Below, piece after piece: positions 9,378-17,915 of a stretch of 64,000 nucleotides of DNA. A program made the translations under genes and the position numbers. The stretch's first letter is position 1. Every line of letters starts with the position of its first letter. The stretch lies in contig JAYVIR010000065.1 in the NCBI GenBank assembly GCA_043770095.1, positions 38,444 through 102,443 on the forward strand, read 5' to 3'. The notes below the pieces were generated by a model. The model was not told the DNA's origin and did not search any database. It was given only the letters and a program-made list of their open reading frames with translations. The stretch comes from JBGSUZ01 sp043770095 (GTDB lineage Bacteria; Bacillota; Clostridia; Peptostreptococcales; Acidaminobacteraceae).

Positions 9378-10139
9378 ATGGAAAAAGAAATTATTTTAAG
9401 AAGATTGGTTATTCGCTCATTTCACGTCAATCAAATTGAGGTGGCTGAGAAAATGACCCTTATAAATAATAAGCTAAAGTTGAGTTTGGCATCCATCGAG
9501 GGCATTGTTTCACAGACAAATCTTGTTGAGAAAATGTCGGTGTCAATTATTAAACCTAGTGATCATAATTGTGAAATCAATACAATTATGGATATTATAC
9601 CGATATCGACAAAAGTCTTAGGTGGCTTAGGCGAAGGTATAACCCATACAATGACTGGTGTATATGTACTTTTGACAGGTGCGGATGAAGATGGCAAACA
9701 AATGTCTGAATTCGGGTCATCCGAAGGTAATCTAAGTGAAAAATTATTCTTGAATCGTGCTGGAACGCCAAGTGCGAGTGACTTGATTATACATATCGAT
9801 GTTACTTTGACGGGTGGACAAATTTATGATCGCAATTTACCGCTTGCCGCATTTAAAGCATCTGATGCTTACATTCAAGAAATCAGAAACGTATTGAAAT
9901 CAAAAGAATCAGCGGAAGCAACAGAAAAGCATGAATTTTTCGACAAGCAGAAACCGAATCGAAAGAAAGTCGTTATTGTTAAGCAAATTGCTGGACAAGG
10001 CGCCATGTATGATAATCAATTGTTTTCCGATGAACCAAGCGGGTTAAAAGGCGGAAAGTCAATTATAGACATGGGAAATGTACCAATCATACTCTCAGCA
10101 AACGAGTATCGAGATGGTGCACTCCGATCAATGACCTAA
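9378..10139 (+). CDS. prdD: PrdD, PrdA N-terminal-like proline reductase cluster protein
   Basis: This 253-residue protein aligns by eye with the N-terminal chain of PrdA after its linker: GITHTMTGVYVLLTGADEDG matches GITRVIDGVIMVVTGTDEGG, and EFGSSEG, LAAFKASD/LAAHKASD, GQGAM and MGNVP are shared. It ends ALRSMT, where PrdA reads IHALT just before the pyruvoyl-forming Cys. With PrdE it therefore looks like a PrdA paralogue already split at the processing site. Start ATG 9378 has GGAGGAGG. Its role is not established; a maturation or structural role in the reductase is the usual suggestion. Confidence 0.9.
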   Translation: MEKEIILRRLVIRSFHVNQIEVAEKMTLINNKLKLSLASIEGIVSQTNLVEKMSVSIIKPSDHNCEINTIMDIIPISTKVLGGLGEGITHTMTGVYVLLTGADEDGKQMSEFGSSEGNLSEKLFLNRAGTPSASDLIIHIDVTLTGGQIYDRNLPLAAFKASDAYIQEIRNVLKSKESAEATEKHEFFDKQKPNRKKVVIVKQIAGQGAMYDNQLFSDEPSGLKGGKSIIDMGNVPIILSANEYRDGALRSMT

Positions 10140-10169
10140 GCTTAGTCTGTTATAAAGGACGGTGATATA

Positions 10170-10652
10170 ATGGGGATTGGGCCATCTACCAAAGAAACCA
10201 GCCTTCATCACTTTAGAGACCCATTGCTAGACCTTGTATCCTCTGATGATGATATTGATTTACTTGGCATCATTGTTGTGGGGACACCACAAGACAATAA
10301 AGAAAAATATTTTGTCGGACAAAGAACTGCGGCTTGGGTTGAAGCAATGCGAGCAGATGGCGTTATTCTATCTGTGGACGGATGGGGAAACTCCCATGTT
10401 GATTTTGCTAATACGATCGAAGAAATAGGAAAAAGAAACATTCCTATAGTAGGGATGAGCTTTGTAGGTACACAAGGAAAATTTGTTGTTACCAATCCTT
10501 ACATGGATACCATTGTTGACTTCAATAAATCTGAAGCTGGAATTGAAACTCAGGTGGTTGGTGAAAATACAGTGACAAAGCTTGATGCTAGAAAAGCCTT
10601 GGCTTTTTTAAAATTAAAGATGCAAAAGAAAGCAAAAATAGATGAATTTTAA
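10170..10652 (+). CDS. prdE: PrdE, PrdA C-terminal-like proline reductase cluster protein
   Basis: This 160-residue protein matches the PrdA small chain: MGIGPSTKETS corresponds to CIGPASKETS after the cleavage Cys, followed by IDLLGIIVVGTPQ, VEAMRADGVI, GNSHVDFA and VGMSF. The processing Cys is replaced by the initiator Met, so no pyruvoyl group can form here by the PrdA route. Start ATG 10170 has a weak AGGACGG site 30 bases after the prdD stop. It probably pairs with PrdD. The family is regularly found in prd operons, but its biochemical role is unproven. Confidence 0.9.
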   Translation: MGIGPSTKETSLHHFRDPLLDLVSSDDDIDLLGIIVVGTPQDNKEKYFVGQRTAAWVEAMRADGVILSVDGWGNSHVDFANTIEEIGKRNIPIVGMSFVGTQGKFVVTNPYMDTIVDFNKSEAGIETQVVGENTVTKLDARKALAFLKLKMQKKAKIDEF

Positions 10653-10726
10653 TGAAATTAATAGAATAATTCTTTTATGACCTTTATATTTTAATTAGAA
10701 ACGTATATAATTAAGGAGGTAATTGG

Positions 10727-11734
10727 ATGAAAGTGATAAGAAGCATTCACGCAGTAGATTCTCACACAATGGGAGAACCTACAAGAATTATTATCGGTGG
10801 CATTCCCAAGATCCCTGGCGCAACAATGGCTGAAAAGAAAACATATCTTGAAGAAAATCTTGATCATCTTCGAACTGCAACGATGTTGGAACCACGTGGA
10901 CATAATGACATGTTTGGTTCAATCATCACAGCGCCAGCAAATGAGGAAGCAGATTTTGGCATCATTTTCATGGATGGTGGCGGCTATTTGAATATGTGTG
11001 GTCATGGTTCAATTGGTGCTGTAACAGTCGCAATTGAAACAGGTATGGTTGAAGCGGTTGAGCCAGTAACAACTGTTTTGATGGATACACCAGCAGGTTT
11101 GGTTAAGGCAACAGCTCAAGTGATAAGTGGAAAAGTGAAAGAAGTATCAATCGTTAACGTGCCATCTTTCCTTTACAAAAGAGATGTAACGGTTGAAGTG
11201 CCAGAGCTTGGTGAAATTAAATTTGACATTGCATTTGGTGGTAGCTTCTTCGCAATTATCAGTGCAAAGCAACTTGGTCTTAAGGTCGAGCCTAGCAACA
11301 CAAATAAACTTACAGAATTAGCGCTCAAAATTAGAGATATTATCAATGAGAGTGTAGAAATTCAACATCCAACGCTTAGTCACATCAAAACAGTTGATCT
11401 GGTAGAAATCTATGACGATGCCACTCATCCAGATGCACACTACAAAAACGTTGTTATCTTTGGACAAGGACAAGTTGACCGTTCGCCATGTGGTACAGGA
11501 ACTTGTGCAAAACTCGCAACATTGTTTGCAAAAGAAGAATTAAAGGAAAGTGAAACATTTATTTACGAAAGTATTTTGGGTACGCTTTTCAAAGGTAGAA
11601 TTGTTGGAAAGTCTACTGTCGGAGAATTTGACGCAATTATTCCTGAAGTTACAGGGGCAGCGTTCATTACCGGCTTCAATCACTTTGTAATTGATCCTGA
11701 AGATCCAGTTAAATACGGGTTCTTACTTAAGTAG
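10727..11734 (+). CDS. prdF: PrdF, proline racemase
   Basis: This is a 335-residue proline racemase that turns L-proline into the D-proline used by the reductase. Both catalytic Cys are present: C91 in MCGHGS and C255 in DRSPCGTGTC. The N-terminal HTMGEPTR motif is also typical. ATG 10727 follows AAGGAGG. It is cytoplasmic, the last gene of the prd operon, and followed by a strong terminator at 11760-11789. Paralogous hydroxyproline epimerases share the fold, but the operon context and the Cys pair support the racemase. Confidence 0.95.
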   Translation: MKVIRSIHAVDSHTMGEPTRIIIGGIPKIPGATMAEKKTYLEENLDHLRTATMLEPRGHNDMFGSIITAPANEEADFGIIFMDGGGYLNMCGHGSIGAVTVAIETGMVEAVEPVTTVLMDTPAGLVKATAQVISGKVKEVSIVNVPSFLYKRDVTVEVPELGEIKFDIAFGGSFFAIISAKQLGLKVEPSNTNKLTELALKIRDIINESVEIQHPTLSHIKTVDLVEIYDDATHPDAHYKNVVIFGQGQVDRSPCGTGTCAKLATLFAKEELKESETFIYESILGTLFKGRIVGKSTVGEFDAIIPEVTGAAFITGFNHFVIDPEDPVKYGFLLK

Positions 11735-11759
11735 ACTGGTGTCTTTACAAAAGGAATGC

Positions 11760-11789
11760 TTCCAAAACAAAATTTTGGAATGTTTTTTT
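11760..11789 (+). terminator. Terminator after prdF
   Basis: TTCCAAAA (11760-11767) pairs with TTTTGGAA (11773-11780) around a CAAAA loop, followed by TGTTTTTTT. Confidence 0.85.
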
Positions 11790-11842
11790 AAAACACGTTG
11801 TTAAGAGAATAACAAACAAAAATGCAAACATGGGGGATATTT

Positions 11843-12715
11843 ATGTCATTAATTACGATTGTTCTAAGTGTACTTGGCGCATTAACTGCATGGTCTACAT
11901 TTGTCTTTGGAAGAGATGCTAGCGCTAAAAAAGCAGATTGGGAGACAGATACAAATTTCGTAACATCAGGTCTTATTGGTTTTGCTACTAATTTCTTCGA
12001 TACACTCGGTATCGGTTCTTTCGCACCAACAACTGCACTTTTTAAAGCATTCAAACAAGTTCATGACCGTATTATTCCTGGCACGCTCAACGTGTCTATG
12101 ACTATTCCGGTAGTTGTGGAAGCTTTTATCTTTATGACAGTTATTGAAGTTGAACCAATCACATTGGTTGCTATGTTAGCTTCTGCTACAGCAGGCGCAT
12201 GGGTTGGCGCAGGCATCATTGCTAAATTCTCAGAAAAGAAAATTCAATTAACAATGGGTATTGCACTTCTTGTAACTGCATTCTTAATGTTCTCAAGCAA
12301 AATGGGCTGGATGCCTGGTGGTGGCGAAGCAATCGGCCTTACTGGTATGAAATTGGGAATTGGTATCGTTGGTAACTTTATACTTGGCGCACTTATGACA
12401 GCTGGTATTGGTCTTTACGCACCATGTATGGCACTTGTATACTTCCTTGGCTTATCGCCACAAGTAGCATTCCCAATCATGATGGGTTCATGTGCATTCT
12501 TAATGCCAGTAGCATCTGTCAAATTTGTTAAAGAACAGGCATATAATATGAAAGCTTCAGTTGCAATCGCAATCTGTGGTACGGTTGGCGTATTCATTGC
12601 AGCGTATATCGTTAAATCATTACCGCTTGATATTCTCAGATGGTTAGTAATTGGCGTTATTCTTTACACATCTGTAACAATGCTTATTTCTTACCTTAAA
12701 AACACTGATAAATAG
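11843..12715 (+). CDS. TSUP (TauE/SafE) family membrane permease
   Basis: This is a hydrophobic protein of 290 residues with about seven to eight membrane helices in two similar halves (FATNFFDTLGIGSFAPTT in the first; MTAGIGLYAPCMALVYFLG in the second), the pattern of the TSUP family of anion or organic acid exporters. ATG 11843 has GGGGGA at a good distance. The in-frame ATG 11822 has none. It lies between two terminators just after the prd operon. Export of a fermentation acid such as 5-aminovalerate is conceivable but purely contextual. The substrate is unknown. Confidence 0.8.
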   Translation: MSLITIVLSVLGALTAWSTFVFGRDASAKKADWETDTNFVTSGLIGFATNFFDTLGIGSFAPTTALFKAFKQVHDRIIPGTLNVSMTIPVVVEAFIFMTVIEVEPITLVAMLASATAGAWVGAGIIAKFSEKKIQLTMGIALLVTAFLMFSSKMGWMPGGGEAIGLTGMKLGIGIVGNFILGALMTAGIGLYAPCMALVYFLGLSPQVAFPIMMGSCAFLMPVASVKFVKEQAYNMKASVAIAICGTVGVFIAAYIVKSLPLDILRWLVIGVILYTSVTMLISYLKNTDK

Positions 12716-12733
12716 TTTTATTTTAAAAAAATA

Positions 12734-12775
12734 AAAAACGCTTTCTATTTCAATTTGAAATAGAAAGCGTTTTTG
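12734..12775 (+). terminator. Long-stem terminator after the TSUP permease
   Basis: An 18-bp stem (AAAAACGCTTTCTATTTC with its complement) has loop AATTT and ends in a T-run. Confidence 0.9.
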
Positions 12776-12877
12776 TGTTTTCTAAAACATTTTTTTAAAA
12801 TGTTAAACTCAGTCTCTTAATATTACGAAAACTTCAATTATTCGACTGATAATACAGCAAGAATTTTCTGTGATTTG

Positions 12878-12886
12878 TGCTATACT
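12878..12886 (+). promoter_or_regulatory. Extended -10 promoter before the UPF0316 gene
   Basis: TGCTATACT is an extended -10 element about 62 bases before the GTG start. No good -35 is visible, which suits the extended type. Confidence 0.45.
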
Positions 12887-12948
12887 TTATAAAGAATTAT
12901 GGGATAAAAACTGTATAGCGTTTTGTTGCAAGTTTAGGGGGATATAGT

Positions 12949-13464
12949 GTGGAGTATTTAATTTTCTTACTTATTATGGTGGCAAAAATTGTTGAAGTTT
13001 CTATGGCAACCGTTCGTACAGTTTTGATTACAAAAGGTGAGCGGACCATTGCATCTGCGATTGGTTTTTTTGAAGTCATGTTATGGATTTATATTGCCAG
13101 TGCCGTGTTGGGTAAAATTTCTGAAAACCCTATGAAAGCGATTTTCTATGCACTTGGTTTTGCAATTGGTAATTATGTTGGATGCGTGATTGAAGAAAAA
13201 TTGGCAATCGGTCTTACAGAGGTTCAAATTATAGTCAGTGAAGAAACTGGAGTGGCGTTAATAGAGTATATCAGAGAATGTGGTTTTGCTGTAACCGTTG
13301 TAAGAGGTGAAGGTAGAACGCAGGTCAGATCAATTCTGTATATTTTTACTCCCCGTAAGAGGGTCAATGAGTTGGTCGAAGTGGTTAAGAGAAAGGATCA
13401 TGATTGCGTAATTGCAGTTTCTGATACTAAGCATGTTCACGGTGGGTTTGGTATAATGAAGTAG
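12949..13464 (+). CDS. UPF0316 / DUF2179 family membrane protein
   Basis: This 171-residue protein has three N-terminal membrane helices (LIFLLIMVAKIVEVSMATVR; FFEVMLWIYIASAVLG; FYALGFAIGNYVG) followed by a soluble C-terminal domain of the DUF2179 type (ECGFAVTVVRGEG, HDCVIAVSD). The GTG start at 12949 has GGGGGA at 12936-12941. The family is common in Firmicutes and has no known function. It stands alone between a terminator and the convergent CPBP gene. A scrap of a corA 3' end lies just behind it. Confidence 0.88.
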   Translation: MEYLIFLLIMVAKIVEVSMATVRTVLITKGERTIASAIGFFEVMLWIYIASAVLGKISENPMKAIFYALGFAIGNYVGCVIEEKLAIGLTEVQIIVSEETGVALIEYIRECGFAVTVVRGEGRTQVRSILYIFTPRKRVNELVEVVKRKDHDCVIAVSDTKHVHGGFGIMK

Positions 13465-13485
13465 ATATGAATTTACTCCAAAATG

Positions 13486-13518
13486 GCTCGGTTATTTTAA
13501 ATGCAAAAAATGGTTGTA
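13486..13518 (+). pseudogene. Remnant copy of a corA 3' end
   Basis: Thirty-three bases match 2778-2810, the last codons of corA, with only two differences by my alignment (31 of 33). In frame they would read LGYFKCKKWL. Nothing corA-like precedes it, so it is a scrap of a second corA gene or a copied end. It overlaps the stop codon of the convergent CPBP gene. Confidence 0.55.
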
Positions 13519-14406
13519 TAGGGGACGTCCTAATACGGTTAAAATACTAAAGCATAGTATAATCGAAACGACGATAGAGCCTTCTGCACCAAACGCCCCG
13601 CCCGTGAGAAGGTCAGATCCAACTGCATGGCCAGGTTCAAGAAGTGATCCGCCAATGATGGGATTGCCACTGACAGAAATGCCAAAAATATTGCCTTGTG
13701 CCCAGTTCCAAGAACAGTGAAAACCGCAAACCGCCCAGAGATTTTCTGTTTTTAGCGTATAGAAAATGGCGAAGAGGCCATATAGAGTCAGGTTCCCTAC
13801 TGACAATGCGGTAAGACCATTGTTGGCAATGTGAAGAAGACTGAAAATTGTAGATGAAAGGATGATTCCCGTCAGGACGTGTTTTCTTGATGTGACTTGA
13901 AAAAGCCAGCCGCGTGTTAGAATTTCTTCTGAGGCGCTTTGCACCATCCATCCTGGAAGGATAATCAGTATGCTCGTCCAGACGAATAGATTATTTCCGT
14001 TAAAGGCAATGGTTTCGATCGTATAGACATTGAAAAGAAGTGCGATAATAAAATAGAGCGTCATGAGGCCAAGGCCCAGTCCAAACCCCTTAAGATAGGT
14101 GCGAAGTTGCCACTTGTTTGGGAAACCAAGACTGGAAATTGGCCTTTTTTCTATTCGGTTTACCCATAAAGCAACGATAACGGCTATTGATAAGAACGGA
14201 AAAATGAGTTCTGTGGTGGTAAATTTAAGCGTGATGAGCATTGGGTGGCGCCAATTGTCTGAGAACGTATTAAAAATATCTGTGAAAGGCCATGCAAGGA
14301 TTTCGCTGACAACGAGCATGAGTAGGAACAGCAATAAAGCGATGGCTGGGTGGGGTCTGAAACGTGAAGTTAAAGCGTCGGTGACGTGTGGGTTGTTTTT
14401 GTACAT
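13492..14406 (-). CDS. CPBP-family intramembrane metalloprotease
   Basis: This 304-residue protein has about eight hydrophobic segments and the CPBP (CAAX protease/bacteriocin-processing) motifs in order: SASEEILTRGWLF (EExxxR), FSLLHIAN (FxxxH) and GFHCSWNWAQG (HxxxN-type). It is a membrane protease-like protein whose substrate cannot be told. ATG 14406 is preceded on the minus strand by AGGAGAC. Its C-terminal codons read through the reverse of the corA scrap, so the last few residues may have been acquired when that scrap arrived. Family members protect from or process bacteriocins, or process signalling peptides. Confidence 0.85.
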   Translation of the reverse strand: MYKNNPHVTDALTSRFRPHPAIALLLFLLMLVVSEILAWPFTDIFNTFSDNWRHPMLITLKFTTTELIFPFLSIAVIVALWVNRIEKRPISSLGFPNKWQLRTYLKGFGLGLGLMTLYFIIALLFNVYTIETIAFNGNNLFVWTSILIILPGWMVQSASEEILTRGWLFQVTSRKHVLTGIILSSTIFSLLHIANNGLTALSVGNLTLYGLFAIFYTLKTENLWAVCGFHCSWNWAQGNIFGISVSGNPIIGGSLLEPGHAVGSDLLTGGAFGAEGSIVVSIILCFSILTVLGRPLYNHFLHLK

Positions 14407-14531
14407 GCAAGTCTCCTAATGTATGAGAGTGGATTTATAGAGTAAGTTTACAGGTTTAACGGTAGTAATTCAAGATGAAGCACTAGAATTACTACCAAAT
14501 AAATCTATTGATATACGCTTTACTAGAGCAT

Positions 14532-14586
14532 AAAAAAGGAATGTAGCACGCCATAAAATGAGTAGACTACATTCCTTTATATTTTT
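14532..14586 (-). terminator. Terminator for minus-strand genes
   Basis: AAAGGAATGTAG (14535-14546) pairs with CTACATTCCTTT (14567-14578), with a 20-base loop. On the minus strand the stem runs into TTTTTTAT, so it would end transcripts coming from the 14660-15249 region. Confidence 0.65.
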
Positions 14587-14659
14587 CATCAATAATCATT
14601 TTGCAAATTTCACTACTAGATAGACCGTGGAAGTTGAAATCAGTCCAAAAGAGAGAACT

Positions 14660-14920
14660 CTAAATGTTATCTTTCTTAACACCATTTAATATCAGAAATA
14701 TCATTTCACAGAGACGTTTGAGGATTACAATAACTAAAATTGGATGGACGTAGTAAATGAAGTTGGTAGATAATTTAAATAATAATGTTTCCAATGTTGT
14801 TGATGAAAGCGACACACTCATGGGAATAGAGTGCTGTGTTAGAAAAAGAATGAGAGTTGTCCAAAACAATGTTGATGTAAGGACAGTTGGGTTTATATTT
14901 CCAAATTTAATATATGTCAT
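14660..14920 (-). CDS. Possible small membrane protein, 86 residues
   Basis: Unrecognised. The open frame has two or three hydrophobic stretches (TSTLFWTTLILFLT; FIYYVHPILVIVILK; MIFLILNG) and starts one base after the stop of the decayed secreted-protein frame upstream. A terminator lies downstream. There is no clear ribosome site. It could be the partner of the decayed gene, for example in a peptide-plus-immunity pair, or a chance frame in AT-rich DNA. Confidence 0.3.
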   Translation of the reverse strand: MTYIKFGNINPTVLTSTLFWTTLILFLTQHSIPMSVSLSSTTLETLLFKLSTNFIYYVHPILVIVILKRLCEMIFLILNGVKKDNI

Positions 14921-14921
14921 C

Positions 14922-15249
14922 TTAATTTAAGCTCGAAAGTGAAATGTTTAAAACATAAGATTTTGCTCGAGTAGTAACATAAACATTGCCACCGACTGAC
15001 CCATACACACCAATGATATCATTGATTCCTACTGAAAAACCAGCTGAAACTGATGCCATAAATGTAAAATTTGCAGTTTTGCTAACTCATATGATATATT
15101 TTTCTGTGTGGCAAGAGCCTGTACATATTGGTATTCAGAACTTCTCTCAATTCCTTTTGTTAGAGTTACGGTTGAAGTTTGAGTTACTGAATTTTGATCC
15201 TTTTGAAATATCTGCGTATCCGCAGTAGTAAGCTTACAAAAATTATCAT
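14922..15249 (-). pseudogene. Frameshifted remnant of a small secreted protein
   Basis: Read on the minus strand from 15249, a hydrophobic start (MIIFVSLLL) runs in one frame. A polar stretch (TADTQIFQKDQ, VTLTKGIERSSEYQYVQAL) runs in a second frame. A third piece (MASVSAGFSVGINDI, VYGSVGGNVYVTTR) returns in another. Each piece looks protein-like and the joins need single-base changes. I do not recognise the family. There is no good ribosome site. Confidence 0.35.
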
Positions 15250-15460
15250 AAAATAAAATTAATGAATAAAATGCTGAATTAATTCGGCATTAACCAAATA
15301 TTAAAACACCAAACCTTAAAAGATAATATTTAATTCACCTACTCACAAAAAGATTGATTTGTACGTCAAAAAAATTTAAACTGAAGAAGAAAGAATATTT
15401 CGTTAACCGATATAATTTATAAACCCATATAACCTAACGCTACCCACAGGAGGAAATTCA

Positions 15461-16624
15461 ATGATTTTACTCAAAAATGGCTTGGTTTATACCATGAGAA
15501 CAGACAAACCAGAGATAATGGATGTTTTGCTTGAGGGCAAATTGATTAAGAAAATCGGCAAGAATATAAAAGCGCCAAAAAGCGCTAACGTTATTGATTG
15601 TACAGACCAATTGGTTATGCCTGGTTTCGTAGATGCACATTGCCACTTGGGCTTATGGGAAGACAGCCTTGGTTTTGAAGGCGATGACGGCAACGAAATG
15701 ACAGATCCTATTACCCCGCACCTTCGCGGAATCGATGCAATGAACCCAATGGACGTGACCTTCAAAGAGGCGCGTGAAGGTGGTGTGACAACCGCTGTTG
15801 CTGGCCCGGGAAGTGCTAATATTATTGGCGGACAATTTGCCGCAATAAAAACATATGGAGACCGAATTGACGACATGATCATTAAAGCGCCGCTTGCAAT
15901 GAAATGTGCATTTGGCGAGAATCCAAAGCGTGTTTATTCAGGTGCTAAAAAAGCGCCAAACACAAGACTTGCCATTGTAGGCGAGTTTAGAAAGACGCTC
16001 TTTGCAACGAAAGAATATTTGGCTAAAAAAGAAGCGGCGGGAGACGACCTCAGCAAAATGCCTGCCTATGACATGAAATTGGAAGCCATGATTCCAGTCA
16101 TCAAAAAAGAAATTCACTTAAAAGCGCATGCCCATAGAGCAGACGATATTTTCAGTGCCATTCGCATTGCCAAAGAATTTGACTTATTGTTGAGTCTTGA
16201 GCACTGCACAGAAGGGCATTTGATAGCGGAGCACCTTGCAAAAGAAGGCTACCCTGCCATTGTAGGCCCAACTTTTGGACACCGATCTAAAGTAGAACTT
16301 AAAAACAAATCATTTGACACGCCTGCCATTTTACACAAAGCAGGGGTTAAAATTGCCATAATGACAGACTCTCCTGTGATTCCGCTTCAGCACTTGCCAA
16401 TGTGTGCGGCACTTGCGGCAAAAGCTGGCCTTGACGAAATGGAAGCATTAAGAGCCATCAGCATCAACGCCGCTGAAATTACAGGGATTGCCGATCGTGT
16501 TGGGAGCCTTGAAGTGGGCAAAGATGCAGACGTTGTTGTTTGGAGCAAACATCCGTTTGAGCTCCAAGCAGATGTGCTAATGACCATCATCAACGGTGAA
16601 GTGGTATACGAAACGATAAAATAA
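15461..16624 (+). CDS. Metal-dependent amidohydrolase (imidazolonepropionase-like)
   Basis: This 387-residue protein belongs to the amidohydrolase superfamily, with metal ligands visible as DAHCHLG near the N-terminus, KAHAHRADD in the middle, SLEHCTEGH, and MTDSPVIP near the C-terminus. It ends in the usual small beta domain (GSLEVGKDADVVVWSKHP). ATG 15461 has AGGAGG. It stands alone in front of a terminator. The family is widespread in Firmicutes and has no settled substrate. Hydrolysis of a cyclic amide or imidazolone is plausible, which matters given the purine locus 20 kb away, but nothing links the two directly. Confidence 0.85.
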   Translation: MILLKNGLVYTMRTDKPEIMDVLLEGKLIKKIGKNIKAPKSANVIDCTDQLVMPGFVDAHCHLGLWEDSLGFEGDDGNEMTDPITPHLRGIDAMNPMDVTFKEAREGGVTTAVAGPGSANIIGGQFAAIKTYGDRIDDMIIKAPLAMKCAFGENPKRVYSGAKKAPNTRLAIVGEFRKTLFATKEYLAKKEAAGDDLSKMPAYDMKLEAMIPVIKKEIHLKAHAHRADDIFSAIRIAKEFDLLLSLEHCTEGHLIAEHLAKEGYPAIVGPTFGHRSKVELKNKSFDTPAILHKAGVKIAIMTDSPVIPLQHLPMCAALAAKAGLDEMEALRAISINAAEITGIADRVGSLEVGKDADVVVWSKHPFELQADVLMTIINGEVVYETIK

Positions 16625-16668
16625 GGTTGCGACTACAGAAAAATAGTTTTCTAAAATGCTAAAACCTC

Positions 16669-16714
16669 AAAAATCTCAAAATTAACCAATGCGGTTGGAT
16701 TTGAGATTTTTTCA
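16669..16714 (+). terminator. Terminator after the amidohydrolase
   Basis: AAATCTCAAA (16671-16680) pairs with TTTGAGATTT (16700-16709), with an inner ACCAA/TTGG stem, followed by T-rich sequence. Confidence 0.85.
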
Positions 16715-16752
16715 ATTATTGTGTATAATTAAAAGGTTAATGAGGTGATTAT

Positions 16753-17220
16753 ATGGAAATAATAATAAAATCAGAAAAACAAATGGAGCGCTTTGGACTT
16801 GCGCTTGGACATTTATTAGAAATAGGCGACATCGTCGGACTTACAGGCGATTTGGGTGCTGGTAAAACGACCCTTACTAAAGCCATTGCAAGAGGTATGG
16901 GGATTAATGAACATATCACGAGCCCAACGTTTACGATCGTCAATGAGTATGAAGGTCGTTTGCCGCTGTATCATTTTGACGTCTACAGGCTCAATGACGA
17001 AGAGGAACTGCATGAAATTGGCTATGAGGAATATTTCTTTAGCAAGGCCGCCTGTGTGGTCGAATGGGCGAATTTAATCCCGAACTTGATGCCAGAGGAA
17101 ACGCTTTGGCTTGACTTAAGACTTGGCACTGAAGACCCTGAAGAGAGATGCATTCATTTAAAGTTTGAAAATCATTGGAAAATGCGTGTCGAAAATATGT
17201 TAAAGGAGTTGGCTCTATGA
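16753..17220 (+). CDS. tsaE: TsaE, ATPase of tRNA t6A synthesis
   Basis: This 155-residue TsaE (YjeE) protein has a P-loop GDLGAGKTTL and the typical TSPTFTIVNEYEG and YHFDVYRL motifs. It drives the TsaB-TsaD complex that makes N6-threonylcarbamoyladenosine on tRNAs reading ANN codons, in the cytoplasm. Its TGA stop overlaps the ATG of tsaB by four bases, so the two are translationally coupled. It is the first gene of the tsaE-tsaB-rimI group. Confidence 0.95.
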   Translation: MEIIIKSEKQMERFGLALGHLLEIGDIVGLTGDLGAGKTTLTKAIARGMGINEHITSPTFTIVNEYEGRLPLYHFDVYRLNDEEELHEIGYEEYFFSKAACVVEWANLIPNLMPEETLWLDLRLGTEDPEERCIHLKFENHWKMRVENMLKELAL

Positions 17221-17915
17221 AAATACTGGCATTTGAAACCACCTCGCACGTGGCTTCGGTAGCGGTTTTATCCGACGAAATGCTGCTCGGAGAATTTACC
17301 ATTAACCATCCCAAAACCCATTCTCAAAAGCTTATGCCGATGCTCATCATGCTCCTAGAGTCACTTGAGCTAAATGTCAAAGATTTTGATTATTTTGCAG
17401 TCAGTTCAGGCCCAGGATCGTTTACAGGCGTTAGAATTGGCGTGTCAACGGTAAAAGCACTGGCACAGCCGCACAACATTCCCGTGATTCCAGTCTCGTC
17501 ACTAGAAGCGATGGGACAGCCTTTCATCGGATTTGAAGGCTTGATTTGCCCCATTATGGACGCTAGAAAAAATGAAGTCTATACAGCGCTCTACCGATGG
17601 CAGGACGGTGTTCTCGTGATGGTGGAACCTGACCAAGCAATTGCGCCAGACCTTTGGCTAGAGCAACTTGCAAAGCTACCAGAAAATATTTTGCTTGTCG
17701 GTGATGCGCTGCCTAAATATGCGCAAAACTATCAAGACGTATTGGGCGATCGTCTGATCGTTGCCCCAGAGGCTTTTAACCGCCAAAGAGCGAGCTCAGT
17801 CGCACAATCGGCGCTCTCAAAGACGCATTTGGCAGTCTCTTACAATGTGGTACCAACCGAGTATCTTAGAAAATCAGAAGCGGAGACGACCTATGACGCA
17901 AAACATGGTAAATAA
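17217..17915 (+). CDS. tsaB: TsaB, tRNA t6A synthesis scaffold protein
   Basis: This 232-residue protein starts MKILAFETTSHVASVAV, an ASKHA-fold N-terminus typical of TsaB, with SSGPGSFTGVRIGVSTVK. It lacks the metal-binding HxxxH of its relative TsaD and acts as its partner in t6A synthesis. The frame is open upstream to 17175, but ATG 17217 overlaps the tsaE stop and fits the family start. The rimI start lies inside its 3' end. Confidence 0.94.
   Translation: MKILAFETTSHVASVAVLSDEMLLGEFTINHPKTHSQKLMPMLIMLLESLELNVKDFDYFAVSSGPGSFTGVRIGVSTVKALAQPHNIPVIPVSSLEAMGQPFIGFEGLICPIMDARKNEVYTALYRWQDGVLVMVEPDQAIAPDLWLEQLAKLPENILLVGDALPKYAQNYQDVLGDRLIVAPEAFNRQRASSVAQSALSKTHLAVSYNVVPTEYLRKSEAETTYDAKHGK

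Larger units (their letters stand above)
14407..15460. other. Gene-poor, AT-rich region with decayed minus-strand genes
   Basis: About 1 kb between the CPBP gene and the amidohydrolase holds no convincing intact gene. On the minus strand I see a terminator, a possible 86-residue membrane protein and a frameshifted secreted-protein remnant, listed separately. The rest (14587-14659, 15250-15460) shows nothing beyond AT-rich sequence and a small imperfect hairpin near 15273. Confidence 0.6.

Noticed and set aside
14986..15228. 80-codon plus-strand frame
   Set aside because: It has no ribosome site, and the minus strand reads more like protein in this stretch.
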